Shown here: one piece after another, positions 7,903-17,034 of the stretch
Position numbering within the stretch: the first letter of the stretch is position 1
Layout: each line of letters opens with the position of its first letter
Assembly: GCF_002198665.1 (NCBI RefSeq)
Contig: NZ_MWLM01000069.1
Coordinates: forward strand, 65,663 to 129,662
DNA from: Novosphingobium sp. B 225
Lineage (GTDB): Bacteria; Pseudomonadota; Alphaproteobacteria; Sphingomonadales; Sphingomonadaceae
Reading direction: 5' to 3'
Length of the DNA stretch: 64,000 nt
Made by a program: the position numbers and the translations under genes
The notes under the pieces: model-generated
The model's input: only the letters and a program-made list of their open reading frames with translations
Database searches by the model: none
What the model was told of the DNA's origin: nothing

Positions 7903-9537
7903 TCAATTCGTCTCCTCGATCAACAGCGCGCCAAAGGGCGGCAGGTGCCCCGGCTCCGCTCCGTTGACGGCGGCCAGCACTGTGCCTGCCGCACTGAGCC
8001 CGGCGGGCCAGTCAGCGGGCTGGGAGGCCAGGTTGAACACTGATACGGTCGATTGCGAGCCCACCATGCGGTGCAGCACAAGCACCTGATCAGACACTGC
8101 ATCGGCGCGGCAGTCGCCAAGTCGCAGCGCCGGATTGTTCCGCCGCAGACCCAGCAGTTCGCGGGTCAGGTGCAAAAGCGATGCGGCATCGCGTTCCTGC
8201 CGGTCAATCGCGCGCGCCAGATTGTCCTCGCCCAGTGGCAGCCAGGGCTGGCTGGTGGTGAAGCCGCCATGCTCGTCCTGCGCAGCCCAGGGCAGCGGAG
8301 TGCGGGCTCCATCACGCGACAGGGTCAGCGGCCAATTGGCGATCGCTTCGGGGTCCTGCAATTGTTCAAACGGGATTTCGACCTGAACCTGACCCAGCTC
8401 CTCACCCTGATAGACGATCACGTTGCCGCGCAGGCTGACCAGCAGCATCGCCTTGAGCCGGGCAAAGGCATCGCGGTGTTCCGGCGCGCACCACCGCGAC
8501 AGGGCGCGCGGCGCATCGTGGTTTTCAAAGGCCCAGCTGGGCCAGCCCATGCCCGGTCCGGCCGGCCAGTCATGCAGCGCCTTGGTGACCAGCGCCGGGG
8601 TCAGGCGATCAGCATAAAGGAAGTCGAACCCATAGGCGCTGTTCAGCCGGGCCGGACCTTGCGTGAACTGGTGCATCTCGGAAAGGGCGCTGGCTCCGCC
8701 CACTTCGGCCAGGGTAAAGATCGCATCATAGCTATCGGTCAGGGCCCGGATCCGTTCGATCAGCTGGACGATGCCGGGATGCGACTGGTTGTACAGCCGC
8801 TGCTGGTAATCGAACGGGCGGGTGCGCGGCTTGCCGTCGTCCGGGGCAGGCGGATTGTCGCGCAATTGGGGATCGTGCATCGAAAAGTTCAAGGCATCGA
8901 TCCGGAACCCGTCGACCCCGCGCTCCAGCCAGAACCGGGCCACATCCAGCAGCGCGTCCTGCACCGCAGGCAAGTGGCAATTGAGCTGCGGCTGGCTGCT
9001 CAGGAAATTGTGCATGTAGTACTGGCCGCGCCGCGCATCCCAGGTCCAGGCCGGGCCGCCGAACACCGATTGCCAGTTGCTGGGCGGTGAGCCATCGGGC
9101 TTGGGATCGGCCCAGACGTACCAATCGGCCCTGGGGTTGTCCCGGCTCTGACGGCTTTCGGTGAACCAGGCATGCGCATCAGAGGTATGGGCATAGACCT
9201 GATCGATGATCACTTTCAGCCCGCGCGCATGGGCCGCCGCGATCAGCGTGTCGAAATCGGCCAGCGTGCCGAAGATCGGATCGACATCGCAGTAATCGGC
9301 CACATCATAGCCGAAATCCTTCATCGGCGAGGTGAAGAACGGCGATAGCCAGATGGCGTCCACCCCCAGCGCAGCGATGTAATCCAGCCCTTGGGTAACC
9401 CCGGCCAGATCGCCGATCCCATCGCCATTGGCATCGCGGAAACTGCGCGGATAGACCTGATAGATCGCCGCACCGCGCCACCACGGCGTTTCCAGCGTCA
9501 GTTCGGCTTGCGGGGTAAGGCGGGTCTGTTCGTTCAT
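7903..9537 (-). CDS. GH13 alpha-glucosidase
   Basis: A 544-residue cytoplasmic-looking GH13 enzyme without signal peptide. It opens WWRGAAIYQVYPRSFRDANG, the oligo-1,6-glucosidase/alpha-glucosidase signature. Catalytic regions are visible: DGFRIDALN (nucleophile Asp), FTLAEVGG (acid/base Glu) and ENHDAPR (transition-state Asp). The ATG at 9537 is chosen because the conserved domain starts about 17 residues later and the upstream extension is Arg/Pro-rich and unlike coding sequence. It would hydrolyse short maltodextrins after import. It is followed after 1 nt by GH97. Confidence 0.92.
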   Translation of the reverse strand: MNEQTRLTPQAELTLETPWWRGAAIYQVYPRSFRDANGDGIGDLAGVTQGLDYIAALGVDAIWLSPFFTSPMKDFGYDVADYCDVDPIFGTLADFDTLIAAAHARGLKVIIDQVYAHTSDAHAWFTESRQSRDNPRADWYVWADPKPDGSPPSNWQSVFGGPAWTWDARRGQYYMHNFLSSQPQLNCHLPAVQDALLDVARFWLERGVDGFRIDALNFSMHDPQLRDNPPAPDDGKPRTRPFDYQQRLYNQSHPGIVQLIERIRALTDSYDAIFTLAEVGGASALSEMHQFTQGPARLNSAYGFDFLYADRLTPALVTKALHDWPAGPGMGWPSWAFENHDAPRALSRWCAPEHRDAFARLKAMLLVSLRGNVIVYQGEELGQVQVEIPFEQLQDPEAIANWPLTLSRDGARTPLPWAAQDEHGGFTTSQPWLPLGEDNLARAIDRQERDAASLLHLTRELLGLRRNNPALRLGDCRADAVSDQVLVLHRMVGSQSTVSVFNLASQPADWPAGLSAAGTVLAAVNGAEPGHLPPFGALLIEETN

Positions 9538-9557
9538 GGGAGGGATCGGAATCGCAT

Positions 9558-11351
9558 TCAGTCTTTGGCGGCGCAGACGGCAAAGCCGAATGCGGGGAGG
9601 GTGATGGTAAGGCTGCCGGGGGCATCGGCCACGGGGGCGCATTGCCCGGCAAGCGGGGAAAAGGCGGTGCTGGCGGGATTGACTTCGATCCGCTGCGAAA
9701 TGCTGTGGGCCGCGGTGTTGAAAGCCAGCACCAATTCCTTGCCCGTGGTGGGATCGAACCGCGACAGGGCGAACAGCCCGGGCTTTTCGCCGGCCGTGCG
9801 CACTCTGCCCAGACCGCCAGTCAGTGCCGGGGTTTCACGCCGCACCGCCGAAAGCGTGGCGATCTGCCGGTAGAGCGGGTGGCTGCGGTCAAAATTGGCC
9901 TGGGCAGTGGTGGCTGTGGTGCCGATCAGCTTGTTGTCGTTGTATTCGGGCACCTTGGACGGGAACATGTCTTCCCGCGCCAGCTGGTCATTGCCGTCGG
10001 AGATGAAACCCTGCTCGTCGCCGTAATAGATCACCGGCACGCCGCGCAGGGTCAGCAGCATGGCGTGGCCCAGCATGGTGCGGGCCAGCAGTTCGTCATC
10101 GCCAATCGCCGGATTGGCCTGCTTCACGAACATGGCGAAACGGCCGAAATCGTGGTTGCCCAGGAAAGTCGGCATCTGCAGCGCGGCCTTGGCTCCGCCT
10201 TCGTAAAGGGCATCGTCTTCCAGCAACCGAGCGAGCTTGTCGGTCCCGCCCGGCCCGCTAACTGCCTGCTGCAAGGCAGCGGCGAGCGGCATATCAAGCA
10301 CGCTGGGCAGGCCCGAGGTCCGGGTCCAGCGCGCCGTGATCGCGGGGTCGATTTCGCCGGTCGCGACTTCGCCGAAGATGTGGAAATTGGGCACCCCCAC
10401 CCGCCGCGCCGTTTCCAGCATGGCGGGAACGAAGGCCTGCCAGAATTCCGGATTGACGTGACGGGCCGTATCGATCCGGTAGCCGTCGATGCGATAGCGT
10501 TCGATCCAGCCCTGGTAGATTGCGATCATCCCGGCAACCACCTTGGGATCTTCAGTCGCCAGATCATCGAGCCCGACGAAATCGCCGTATTGCGAGCTTT
10601 CGCCCTTCCAGTCGGTGTTGCCGCGGTTGTGGTAACGCGCCGGATCGTTGAGCCAGGCGGGGACCTTGGCCTGCTCTTCACCTTTGGGCACGAAGGGGGT
10701 GTAGGCGAAGGACGGATCGGTCAGCTTCGCCCAGTTGTCCGGGCGCGGATCGGTATCGCCGTTGAAGCCGGAATTGATCGGCGCGCCGTTCACCCCGCCG
10801 CGGCGCGAAAACGGATAGTCGGCCTTCCCGCGATATGCATAGTCGCCGCCCTCGCGGTAAGCGATCACGTCTGCGGTGTGATTGGCGATGATGTCCATAT
10901 AGACCTTCATCCCCCGCGCATGGGCGGCATCAACAAAGGCCTTGAATTCGGCATCGGTGCCGAAATGAGGATCGACCCGGGTGAAATCGGTCACCCAGTA
11001 GCCGTGATAGCCCGAGCTTTCGTCGCCCTTTGGGCCCTGCACCGGCTTGTTCTTGAAAATCGGCGCAAACCAGATCGCGGTCGCGCCCAGACCCTGGATA
11101 TAGTCGAGCTTGCCAGTCAGTCCCTTCAGGTCGCCGCCATGGTAGAACCCTTTTGCGGTCGGATCATAGCCGGTCTTCAGCCGATCGCCCTTCAGAGCGC
11201 CTTTGTCGTTCGCCGGATCGCCGTTTTCAAAGCGGTCGGGCAGGACGAAATAGACCACTTCCTGTTCAGGCGTGCGGGCACGGTAATCCTGCGCCCCGGC
11301 AAGTGCAGGGGTGAGCGCCAGAACGACGAAGGGGAACAACTTACGCAGCAT
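9558..11351 (-). CDS. GH13 alpha-amylase, secreted
   Basis: A 597-residue alpha-amylase-family enzyme with a Sec signal peptide (MLRKLFPFVVLALTPALAGA). The catalytic barrel starts VVYFVLPDRFENGDPANDKG and has the GH13 regions: DIIANH, GYRIDTARH (nucleophile), IFGEVATGE (acid/base) and LGNHDFGRF. The insert rich in Asp/Gly (about 175-240) is typical of periplasmic/extracellular cyclomaltodextrinase-like amylases. The start at 11351 overlaps the halogenase-like gene by 11 nt. Likely job: breaking starch fragments into oligosaccharides outside the inner membrane. Confidence 0.92.
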   Translation of the reverse strand: MLRKLFPFVVLALTPALAGAQDYRARTPEQEVVYFVLPDRFENGDPANDKGALKGDRLKTGYDPTAKGFYHGGDLKGLTGKLDYIQGLGATAIWFAPIFKNKPVQGPKGDESSGYHGYWVTDFTRVDPHFGTDAEFKAFVDAAHARGMKVYMDIIANHTADVIAYREGGDYAYRGKADYPFSRRGGVNGAPINSGFNGDTDPRPDNWAKLTDPSFAYTPFVPKGEEQAKVPAWLNDPARYHNRGNTDWKGESSQYGDFVGLDDLATEDPKVVAGMIAIYQGWIERYRIDGYRIDTARHVNPEFWQAFVPAMLETARRVGVPNFHIFGEVATGEIDPAITARWTRTSGLPSVLDMPLAAALQQAVSGPGGTDKLARLLEDDALYEGGAKAALQMPTFLGNHDFGRFAMFVKQANPAIGDDELLARTMLGHAMLLTLRGVPVIYYGDEQGFISDGNDQLAREDMFPSKVPEYNDNKLIGTTATTAQANFDRSHPLYRQIATLSAVRRETPALTGGLGRVRTAGEKPGLFALSRFDPTTGKELVLAFNTAAHSISQRIEVNPASTAFSPLAGQCAPVADAPGSLTITLPAFGFAVCAAKD

Positions 11352-12861
11352 GGGCAGTCTCCGCGGCGCAGTTCTGCGCAATGAATGCGCCGTGTTCCGG
11401 CAGCCGCGCCGCATCCTGCGCCAGGGCGCCGTGGAGCGCGGCAAGGAAGCCTGCAAGCTGTGCTTCATCCGGCTGATCGGCCAGTGGGTGCCAGGCCTGC
11501 GGGACAATTTCCTGGCCGATCATCACCTGCACCCAGCCAGGTACGTCGAACAGCTCATCACCGTCACGCAGCACGCGACCAGAGGCACGAAACATCGTGA
11601 TCCGGTCAGCCAGACTGTCCGGCAGGGCCATGCTGCGCACAGCGTCCCACAGCGGTTCCCCGTGGCGGCCATTGGCGTGGTAATGCAGCACAATGAAATC
11701 GCGGATCCGCTCCATTTCCCAAGCGGCGCGCTGGTTGAAGTCATCGCGGCTGGCGGGATCGATCCGGCCGTCCACCGGCAGGAAATCCAGCAATCGGCTG
11801 ATCGCGGTCTGGACCAGATGGAGCGAGGTCGATTCGAGCGGCTCGATGAAGCCCGAAGCCAAACCCACCGAAACGACATTGTGGCTCCACGCCTTGCGTC
11901 GCCGCCCGGCAGTGAAGCGGATCACGCGCGGATCGGCGAGCAGTTCGCCGTCGAGATCGGCCACCAGCGCGGCGGTCGCCTCATCCTCGCTGATATGGGC
12001 CGATGAAAAGACATAGCCGTTGCCGGTGCGGTGTTGCAGCGGAATCCGCCAACGCCAACCCGCGCGTTTGGCGATCGAGCGGGTGTAGGGCAGCAAAGGG
12101 CGCGTCCCGGCGCACGGCGCGGCGACCGCGCGGTCACACGGCAACCAATGGCTCCAGTCTTCAAACCCGGCCTGTAGAGTCTCTTCGATCAGCAGCCCGC
12201 GAAAGCCGGAGCAATCGATAAACAGATCGCCGGTGATCTCCTCGCCGTTTTCCAGCACCACGGCGGTCACATCGCCGTTTTCGCCATCGCGATTGACGCT
12301 GCGGATCAATCCTTCGCGCCGCGCCACACCACCGCGTTCGGCCAATGTGCGCAGCTGCGCGGCATAGAGGCTTGCGTCGAAATGATAGGCATAGGGCAAG
12401 GGCGGCAATTGGCTGTCCGCGCCGCGCTCTACCGGGGCGAAGCGGTTCGCCTCAGCCGCCACCACGTTCAGGCAATATTCGCCAAGCGGACGGGCCAGGC
12501 CCAGCTGGCGGCCGCGCAGCCAGAAATGCTGGAACGGGATCAGGCCCAGCCCGCGTCCGACCAGGCCAAAGCCATGAATGTAATGCTGATCCGGTGCCCC
12601 CCAGCCGTCAAACTGGATCCCCAGCTTGACCGTGCCCTGGGTGCGGCGCAGGAATTCCGCTTCGTTCAGGCCCAGTGCCTGGTTGAAATTGCGGATCATC
12701 GGGATGGTGGCCTCGCCCACGCCGATCGTGCCGATCGCGTCGCTTTCCACCAAAGTGACTGACCATGACGGATCGAGGAACCGGGCCAGCGCGGCTGCGG
12801 TCATCCAGCCGGAGCTGCCGCCGCCGACAATGACGATCCGCCGTGGTGCCGCGTGGCTCAT
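11341..12861 (-). CDS. Tryptophan 7-halogenase family flavoprotein
   Basis: A 506-residue FAD-dependent protein of the tryptophan halogenase family. It has the Rossmann motif IVIVGGGSSGWMTAAALA, the TVKLGIQF segment carrying the halogenase Lys, the family signature WRWRIP, and FIEPLESTSLHLV with the catalytic Glu of PrnA-type enzymes. So the known catalytic residues are present. Genes like this recur beside TonB receptors in sphingomonad and Caulobacter glycan loci, where no halogenation substrate is obvious. The ATG at 12861 puts the Rossmann motif right at the N-terminus; a longer in-frame start at 12912 lacks coding character. It sits between the TonB receptor and amylase in one operon. 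Confidence 0.9.
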   Translation of the reverse strand: MSHAAPRRIVIVGGGSSGWMTAAALARFLDPSWSVTLVESDAIGTIGVGEATIPMIRNFNQALGLNEAEFLRRTQGTVKLGIQFDGWGAPDQHYIHGFGLVGRGLGLIPFQHFWLRGRQLGLARPLGEYCLNVVAAEANRFAPVERGADSQLPPLPYAYHFDASLYAAQLRTLAERGGVARREGLIRSVNRDGENGDVTAVVLENGEEITGDLFIDCSGFRGLLIEETLQAGFEDWSHWLPCDRAVAAPCAGTRPLLPYTRSIAKRAGWRWRIPLQHRTGNGYVFSSAHISEDEATAALVADLDGELLADPRVIRFTAGRRRKAWSHNVVSVGLASGFIEPLESTSLHLVQTAISRLLDFLPVDGRIDPASRDDFNQRAAWEMERIRDFIVLHYHANGRHGEPLWDAVRSMALPDSLADRITMFRASGRVLRDGDELFDVPGWVQVMIGQEIVPQAWHPLADQPDEAQLAGFLAALHGALAQDAARLPEHGAFIAQNCAAETAHAA

Positions 12862-12917
12862 GACATGGTTCCCTGCCCCGCCCGGCCGCATTGCTGCGAC
12901 CGGGCGCGACATGTCTA

Positions 12918-15623
12918 TCAGAACTTGTAGGTGAAGCCCGCCATGAAACGGCGGCCATAGTTTTGATAGTTGTGGACCTGCATCTCCGATTCGTTGTCGA
13001 TCGCGATGAAGGGTTCGTTGGTCAGGTTCTGGCCCTGGATGTAGAGCGAGAGCCCGGCCAGCTTGCTGCCTTCCTGGAAATCATAGCCGATCTGCGCATC
13101 GACAATGGTTTCGCCCAGCGCGCGGCGGCGTTCGATTTCACCGCCGAAGCCAACGAACTGGCCAACGAACGATGAACGATAGCGCATCGAAGCACGGGCG
13201 TTGAAGCCAGCCTTTTCGAAGAACAGCGTGGCGTTGGCGACCCACTTCGAATAGTCGGGCATGTCTTCGGCCTTGCCGCCTGCAGTCGGGTTGATGCTGG
13301 TCTTGGTGTAACCTGCACCGCCGGTGATGCCGAAGCCTTCCAGCGCCGGGGTGATCACTTCGAACGGCAGCGTGCCGGCCAGTTCCACCCCGTACAGCTC
13401 GCCGCCCTTGACGTTGATCGGCTGGGTGATCGTGCCGATCGGGTTATAGGGGAACCCGGTCGGGATGGTGATCGGCAAGCCGGTGTAATCGAACTTGGTC
13501 GGTGCCCGGTAGATGTAGCTGTCAAAGTGCTTGTAGAACATCTGCAAGCCCAGATAGCCCTTGCTGCCAAAGTACTTTTCAAAGTTCAGATCCGCCGCCC
13601 AGGCCTTGTACGGCTGCAGCAAGGGGTTGCCGCCGGTGCCGCTGATCAGGCCGCTGGCGGTGGAGTAGCCGTACTCCTTCGACACCTTCAGATCATCCAT
13701 GCGCGGGCGCTGGATTTCGCGGGCACCGGCCAGGCGGACCACGAAATCGCTGGGCAGGCGCAGCGACAGGTTCATGCTGGGCAGCACGTCCCAATAGTTC
13801 GCACCGCGGGTGGTCAGTGCCTGGCTGGCCGGGAAGGTCGCCAGGTTGAGAATCCCGGTCGACTTCTGGTCAGCGTTCTGGACCAGCACGCCGAAGTTGC
13901 CGGTCAGTTCGCCCGCGCCCAGCTGGCTCTTCACGTCAGCCTGGATATAGGCCGACATGATCTTTTCCGACACGGCATAGGCCTTGGCCGGGATGTCCTT
14001 GCTGGTGTTGGGCAGCGCGACATAGACGCCGTCGGCCAGCAGCTTGAACGGATCATAGCTCAGCATCGGGCCCGAACCGATATAGCTGAAATCGGTGGGG
14101 GCCAGGCGGTACTGGGTCGGCAGGACCAGCGATCTCGCGCCGCCAGCCAGGTTAAGATAGGCTTCAACCGGGGTCTTGGTCTTGTCGCGGGCGGTGTAGT
14201 TCACACCGGCGCGAAGGTTCGAAATGAACCCGCCTTCCAGTTCCTTGGCAACATTGGCCTGGAAGCTGAAGATCTCGTCATTGATCCGGCGATCGTTGAA
14301 ATAGCCTTCCTGATGGCCGCTCGGCGCGCCGCCGCCCCAGCCAAGCGGGTCGGTCAAAACGATCTGGTTGACGTTGGAATAGTCAAGCGCGTGGCTGGTG
14401 AAGTGGGTGCCGTTCGTGTCGGTAACGAACTTCAGCGTATCCAGCACCTTGCCCGGTACGTTCAGCGTACCGGCGTTTGATTCCAGGCTCAGTTCGTTGC
14501 GCTTGGTCTTGGAATAGCCAAAGTCAAATTCGGCCGACCAGCCATCATCGCCCTGGTACTTTCCATTCAGGCCGCCGCTGAAAATATCGGCGTTGCGCTC
14601 ATAACCATGGTTGTTCACCACCGCGCCTACGCCGGTGAAGGTGCCGCTGGTGATCAGGTTGCCAGTGGTGCCTGCCGGAGTCAGCGTCGCGCCCGACCAG
14701 GCCAGCGGGAATTCGATCCCGCGCTTGATCTGCTTGTCGCGGAAATGGCTGTAGAAGCCATCGGCGGTGAGAGTGAAGGTGGGGCTCATTTCCCACTGCA
14801 GCGTGCCTTGCACGGCAGTGCGCTTGACCCGGCTCGAAACGCCGAATGGCTTCATTCCGCCGATCACCTTGTTGGTGCCGCTATCGGCATAGCCCCAGGC
14901 TTCGAATTCCTGGCTCTGGTACGGATCGTCGGTATAGGCGGCAGACAGCGCCACGCCGATCGTGTCGTTGGCGAACTTGTCGGCATAAGTGCCGGTAACG
15001 CGGTAGCCGTACTGCGTGCTTTCGGCGTTGACCTTGCCCAGATCGGCATAGGTGCCGCGCGCGCCGACCGAGAGGATACGTTCCTTCAGTTCCAGCGGGC
15101 GCAGGGTCTTGATGTCAACCGTGCCGACCAGGCCCTGATAGACCAGCGAGGCCATCGGCGCCTTGTACACGTCAACCCGGCGAACCACTTCCGACGGATA
15201 CTGATCGAATTCAACGTTGCGCTGTTCACCGGTCGAGGTCTGTGGGCGGCCGTTCATCGTGGTCGAGGACAGGTCCGGGCCCAGGCCGCGGATTGCAACC
15301 GAATTGGCGCGGCCGAACAGGCGCTGCGAGGTGAGGCCGGGCAGACGGGCGATCGATTCGCCGATCGAAGCGTCGGGCAGCTTGCCGATGTCTTCGGCCG
15401 AAACCGATTCGACGATCGTGTCGGCCTTTTTCTTGGTGTTGACCGCGTTCTGCAGCGAGGCGCGGAACCCGGTAACAACGATCGCACCATCATCAGCGAC
15501 AGTGGCGTCTCCAGTCGGGGCGGAATCTTGTGCCTGCGCTGCGGCGGGCAGGGCAAATGCGGAAATAGCAATGGCCAGGGCTGAAACCCCGAGGCCGCGA
15601 TTGAGCGAGCGATTAGCGTTCAC
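12918..15623 (-). CDS. TonB-dependent receptor, probable maltodextrin uptake (MalA-like)
   Basis: A 901-residue outer-membrane receptor. A GTG at 15623 is the likely start: GGGAGAG lies 7 nt upstream and the protein then opens with a signal peptide (SALAIAISAFALPAAAQAQ). A TonB-box-like AIVVTGFR follows, then the plug domain (about 50-190: SAEDIGKLPDASIGESIARLPG, a carbohydrate-receptor signature) and a 22-strand barrel ending in the usual C-terminal Phe (FMAGFTYKF). It is the first gene of the amylolytic operon, with a candidate LacI operator upstream, so it probably imports malto-oligosaccharides like Caulobacter MalA. Confidence 0.92.
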   Translation of the reverse strand: MNANRSLNRGLGVSALAIAISAFALPAAAQAQDSAPTGDATVADDGAIVVTGFRASLQNAVNTKKKADTIVESVSAEDIGKLPDASIGESIARLPGLTSQRLFGRANSVAIRGLGPDLSSTTMNGRPQTSTGEQRNVEFDQYPSEVVRRVDVYKAPMASLVYQGLVGTVDIKTLRPLELKERILSVGARGTYADLGKVNAESTQYGYRVTGTYADKFANDTIGVALSAAYTDDPYQSQEFEAWGYADSGTNKVIGGMKPFGVSSRVKRTAVQGTLQWEMSPTFTLTADGFYSHFRDKQIKRGIEFPLAWSGATLTPAGTTGNLITSGTFTGVGAVVNNHGYERNADIFSGGLNGKYQGDDGWSAEFDFGYSKTKRNELSLESNAGTLNVPGKVLDTLKFVTDTNGTHFTSHALDYSNVNQIVLTDPLGWGGGAPSGHQEGYFNDRRINDEIFSFQANVAKELEGGFISNLRAGVNYTARDKTKTPVEAYLNLAGGARSLVLPTQYRLAPTDFSYIGSGPMLSYDPFKLLADGVYVALPNTSKDIPAKAYAVSEKIMSAYIQADVKSQLGAGELTGNFGVLVQNADQKSTGILNLATFPASQALTTRGANYWDVLPSMNLSLRLPSDFVVRLAGAREIQRPRMDDLKVSKEYGYSTASGLISGTGGNPLLQPYKAWAADLNFEKYFGSKGYLGLQMFYKHFDSYIYRAPTKFDYTGLPITIPTGFPYNPIGTITQPINVKGGELYGVELAGTLPFEVITPALEGFGITGGAGYTKTSINPTAGGKAEDMPDYSKWVANATLFFEKAGFNARASMRYRSSFVGQFVGFGGEIERRRALGETIVDAQIGYDFQEGSKLAGLSLYIQGQNLTNEPFIAIDNESEMQVHNYQNYGRRFMAGFTYKF

Positions 15624-15756
15624 GATTGAACTCTCCCTGTGAACCACCGGATACTGACGGGCCAGGTGGTACGACCCATGACTGCGGGAGAATTTCGGAC
15701 CCTCCCCACATTGGGTCGGCGCAATAGGACTGCAATTCGCCTTGCTGGAAGAAGGC

Positions 15757-15770
15757 ATACGTATACGCAT
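15757..15770. promoter_or_regulatory. Candidate LacI-family operator, TonB receptor promoter
   Basis: The 14-mer ATACGTATACGCAT is an imperfect palindrome lying between the divergent TonB receptor and LacI regulator genes. In reverse complement it matches the site at 16960-16973 at 12 of 14 positions. It lies about 135 bp upstream of the receptor start and 148 bp upstream of the regulator. The surrounding 294-bp gap holds the promoters of both genes. Confidence 0.6.
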
Positions 15771-15917
15771 ATTATGCGCTCAGTCCTGCTGTGTCCCGAA
15801 TGTCACGTTATTTGTAAGCAGTGCTTACCAATGGCTCCGGCTTGCCCTGCGGTATTGCCGGGCCTAGTCTGACATGGTTCCGGAACCAGCTTGGCATGGT
15901 GCGGAAGGGGAGGAAAC

Positions 15918-16952
15918 ATGGGGCGCAAACGGTCGAACAAGCCGACCAGTTTTGACATCGCCTATCGCGCCGGGGTGTCCCAACCCACGGTCAGCCGCGC
16001 GTTGCGCGGGTCCAAATCGGTCAGTCTTGCCACCCGTCAGCGGATCGAAGCGATCGCGCGTGAGCTCAACTATTCGGTCGACAAGAACGCCTCATCGCTG
16101 CGCTCGCAGCGGTCCAACACGATCGCGCTGCTGTTCTTTGAAGAACAGACCACGGACGATTCGAAGATCAACCCGTTTTTCCTCGCCATGCTGGGGTCGA
16201 TCACCCGGCAATGCGCCAATCGCGGGCTGGACTTGCTGATTTCGTTCCAGAAGATGGAAGATGATTGGCACGTCAGATACCAGGACAGTCACCGGGCCGA
16301 TGGGCTGATCCTGCTCGGCTATGGGGACTACACGCTCTACGAAAGCCGCCTGACCGAACTGGTCGAGCATGGCACCCAGTTCGTGCGGTGGGGGTCGGTG
16401 CAGGAAGACAACATCGGGGTCACGGTGGGTTCGGACAATCTGGGCGCCGGGCGGCAGGCGGGCGAGCACCTGCTGGCGCGGGGACGGCGGCGGATCGCCT
16501 TTCTGGGCCAGGCGGACGAACACTATCCCGAATTCGCCGACCGCTATCGCGGGCTTTGCGCGGCGCTGGCCGCTGCCGGGATTGCAGTGGATCCGGCCTT
16601 GCAGGCTGACGCGCTGAGCCTTGAGGATTCGGGCCGCGCCGCGGTGCGCGCGCTGATCGATGCGGGAACCGGTTTTGACGCGGTTTTTGCCGCCAGCGAT
16701 CTGATCGCGATCGGCGCGATGCGCGAACTGGCCGAAGCGGGTCTGTCTGTGCCGCAAGACGTGGCCGTGGTCGGCTTTGACGATCTGCCCGCCGCCAGCA
16801 TGACCAATCCGCCGCTGACCACCCTGATGCAGGACCTGCGGGGCGCAGGCGAATTGCTGGTTGAAACCCTGGTTGCCGAAATCGAGGAACGCGAACCGCC
16901 GCCGCGCACCTTGCCTGCGCGGCTGGTCGTGCGGCGCAGTTCGGGGGACTAG
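15918..16952 (+). CDS. LacI family regulator of the alpha-glucan locus
   Basis: A 344-residue LacI-type repressor: N-terminal HTH (SFDIAYRAGVSQPTVSRALR, then SKSVSLATRQRIEAIARELN), hinge, and a periplasmic-binding-protein-like sensor (about 65-340) with VVGFDDLPAASMTNPPLTT. The ATG at 15918 follows GGGGAGGAAAC and is preferred over an in-frame start 27 nt upstream. It sits between the amylolytic operon (divergent) and the MFS gene (same strand), the arrangement of Caulobacter malR, so maltose or a maltodextrin is the likely inducer. Confidence 0.92.
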   Translation: MGRKRSNKPTSFDIAYRAGVSQPTVSRALRGSKSVSLATRQRIEAIARELNYSVDKNASSLRSQRSNTIALLFFEEQTTDDSKINPFFLAMLGSITRQCANRGLDLLISFQKMEDDWHVRYQDSHRADGLILLGYGDYTLYESRLTELVEHGTQFVRWGSVQEDNIGVTVGSDNLGAGRQAGEHLLARGRRRIAFLGQADEHYPEFADRYRGLCAALAAAGIAVDPALQADALSLEDSGRAAVRALIDAGTGFDAVFAASDLIAIGAMRELAEAGLSVPQDVAVVGFDDLPAASMTNPPLTTLMQDLRGAGELLVETLVAEIEEREPPPRTLPARLVVRRSSGD

Positions 16953-16959
16953 GTCCGAT

Positions 16960-16973
16960 TTGCGTATTCGTAT
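16960..16973. promoter_or_regulatory. Candidate LacI-family operator, MFS transporter promoter
   Basis: TTGCGTATTCGTAT, 7 nt after the LacI stop and 62 nt before the transporter start. Including flanking bases, GCGTATTCGTATGC differs at a single position from the reverse complement of the site upstream of the TonB receptor. Two near-identical sites before the two transport genes of one locus support a common regulator. Confidence 0.6.
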
Positions 16974-17034
16974 GCGTGTTGCCCGGCGCGCGGCGGCATG
17001 CGAACCCCGGCAGATACGGGGAGAGGACAAGGCC

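Noticed and set aside
11341..12861. Halogenated natural-product gene cluster
   Set aside because: The halogenase-like gene is surrounded only by starch-use genes; no NRPS, PKS or other biosynthetic genes are present.
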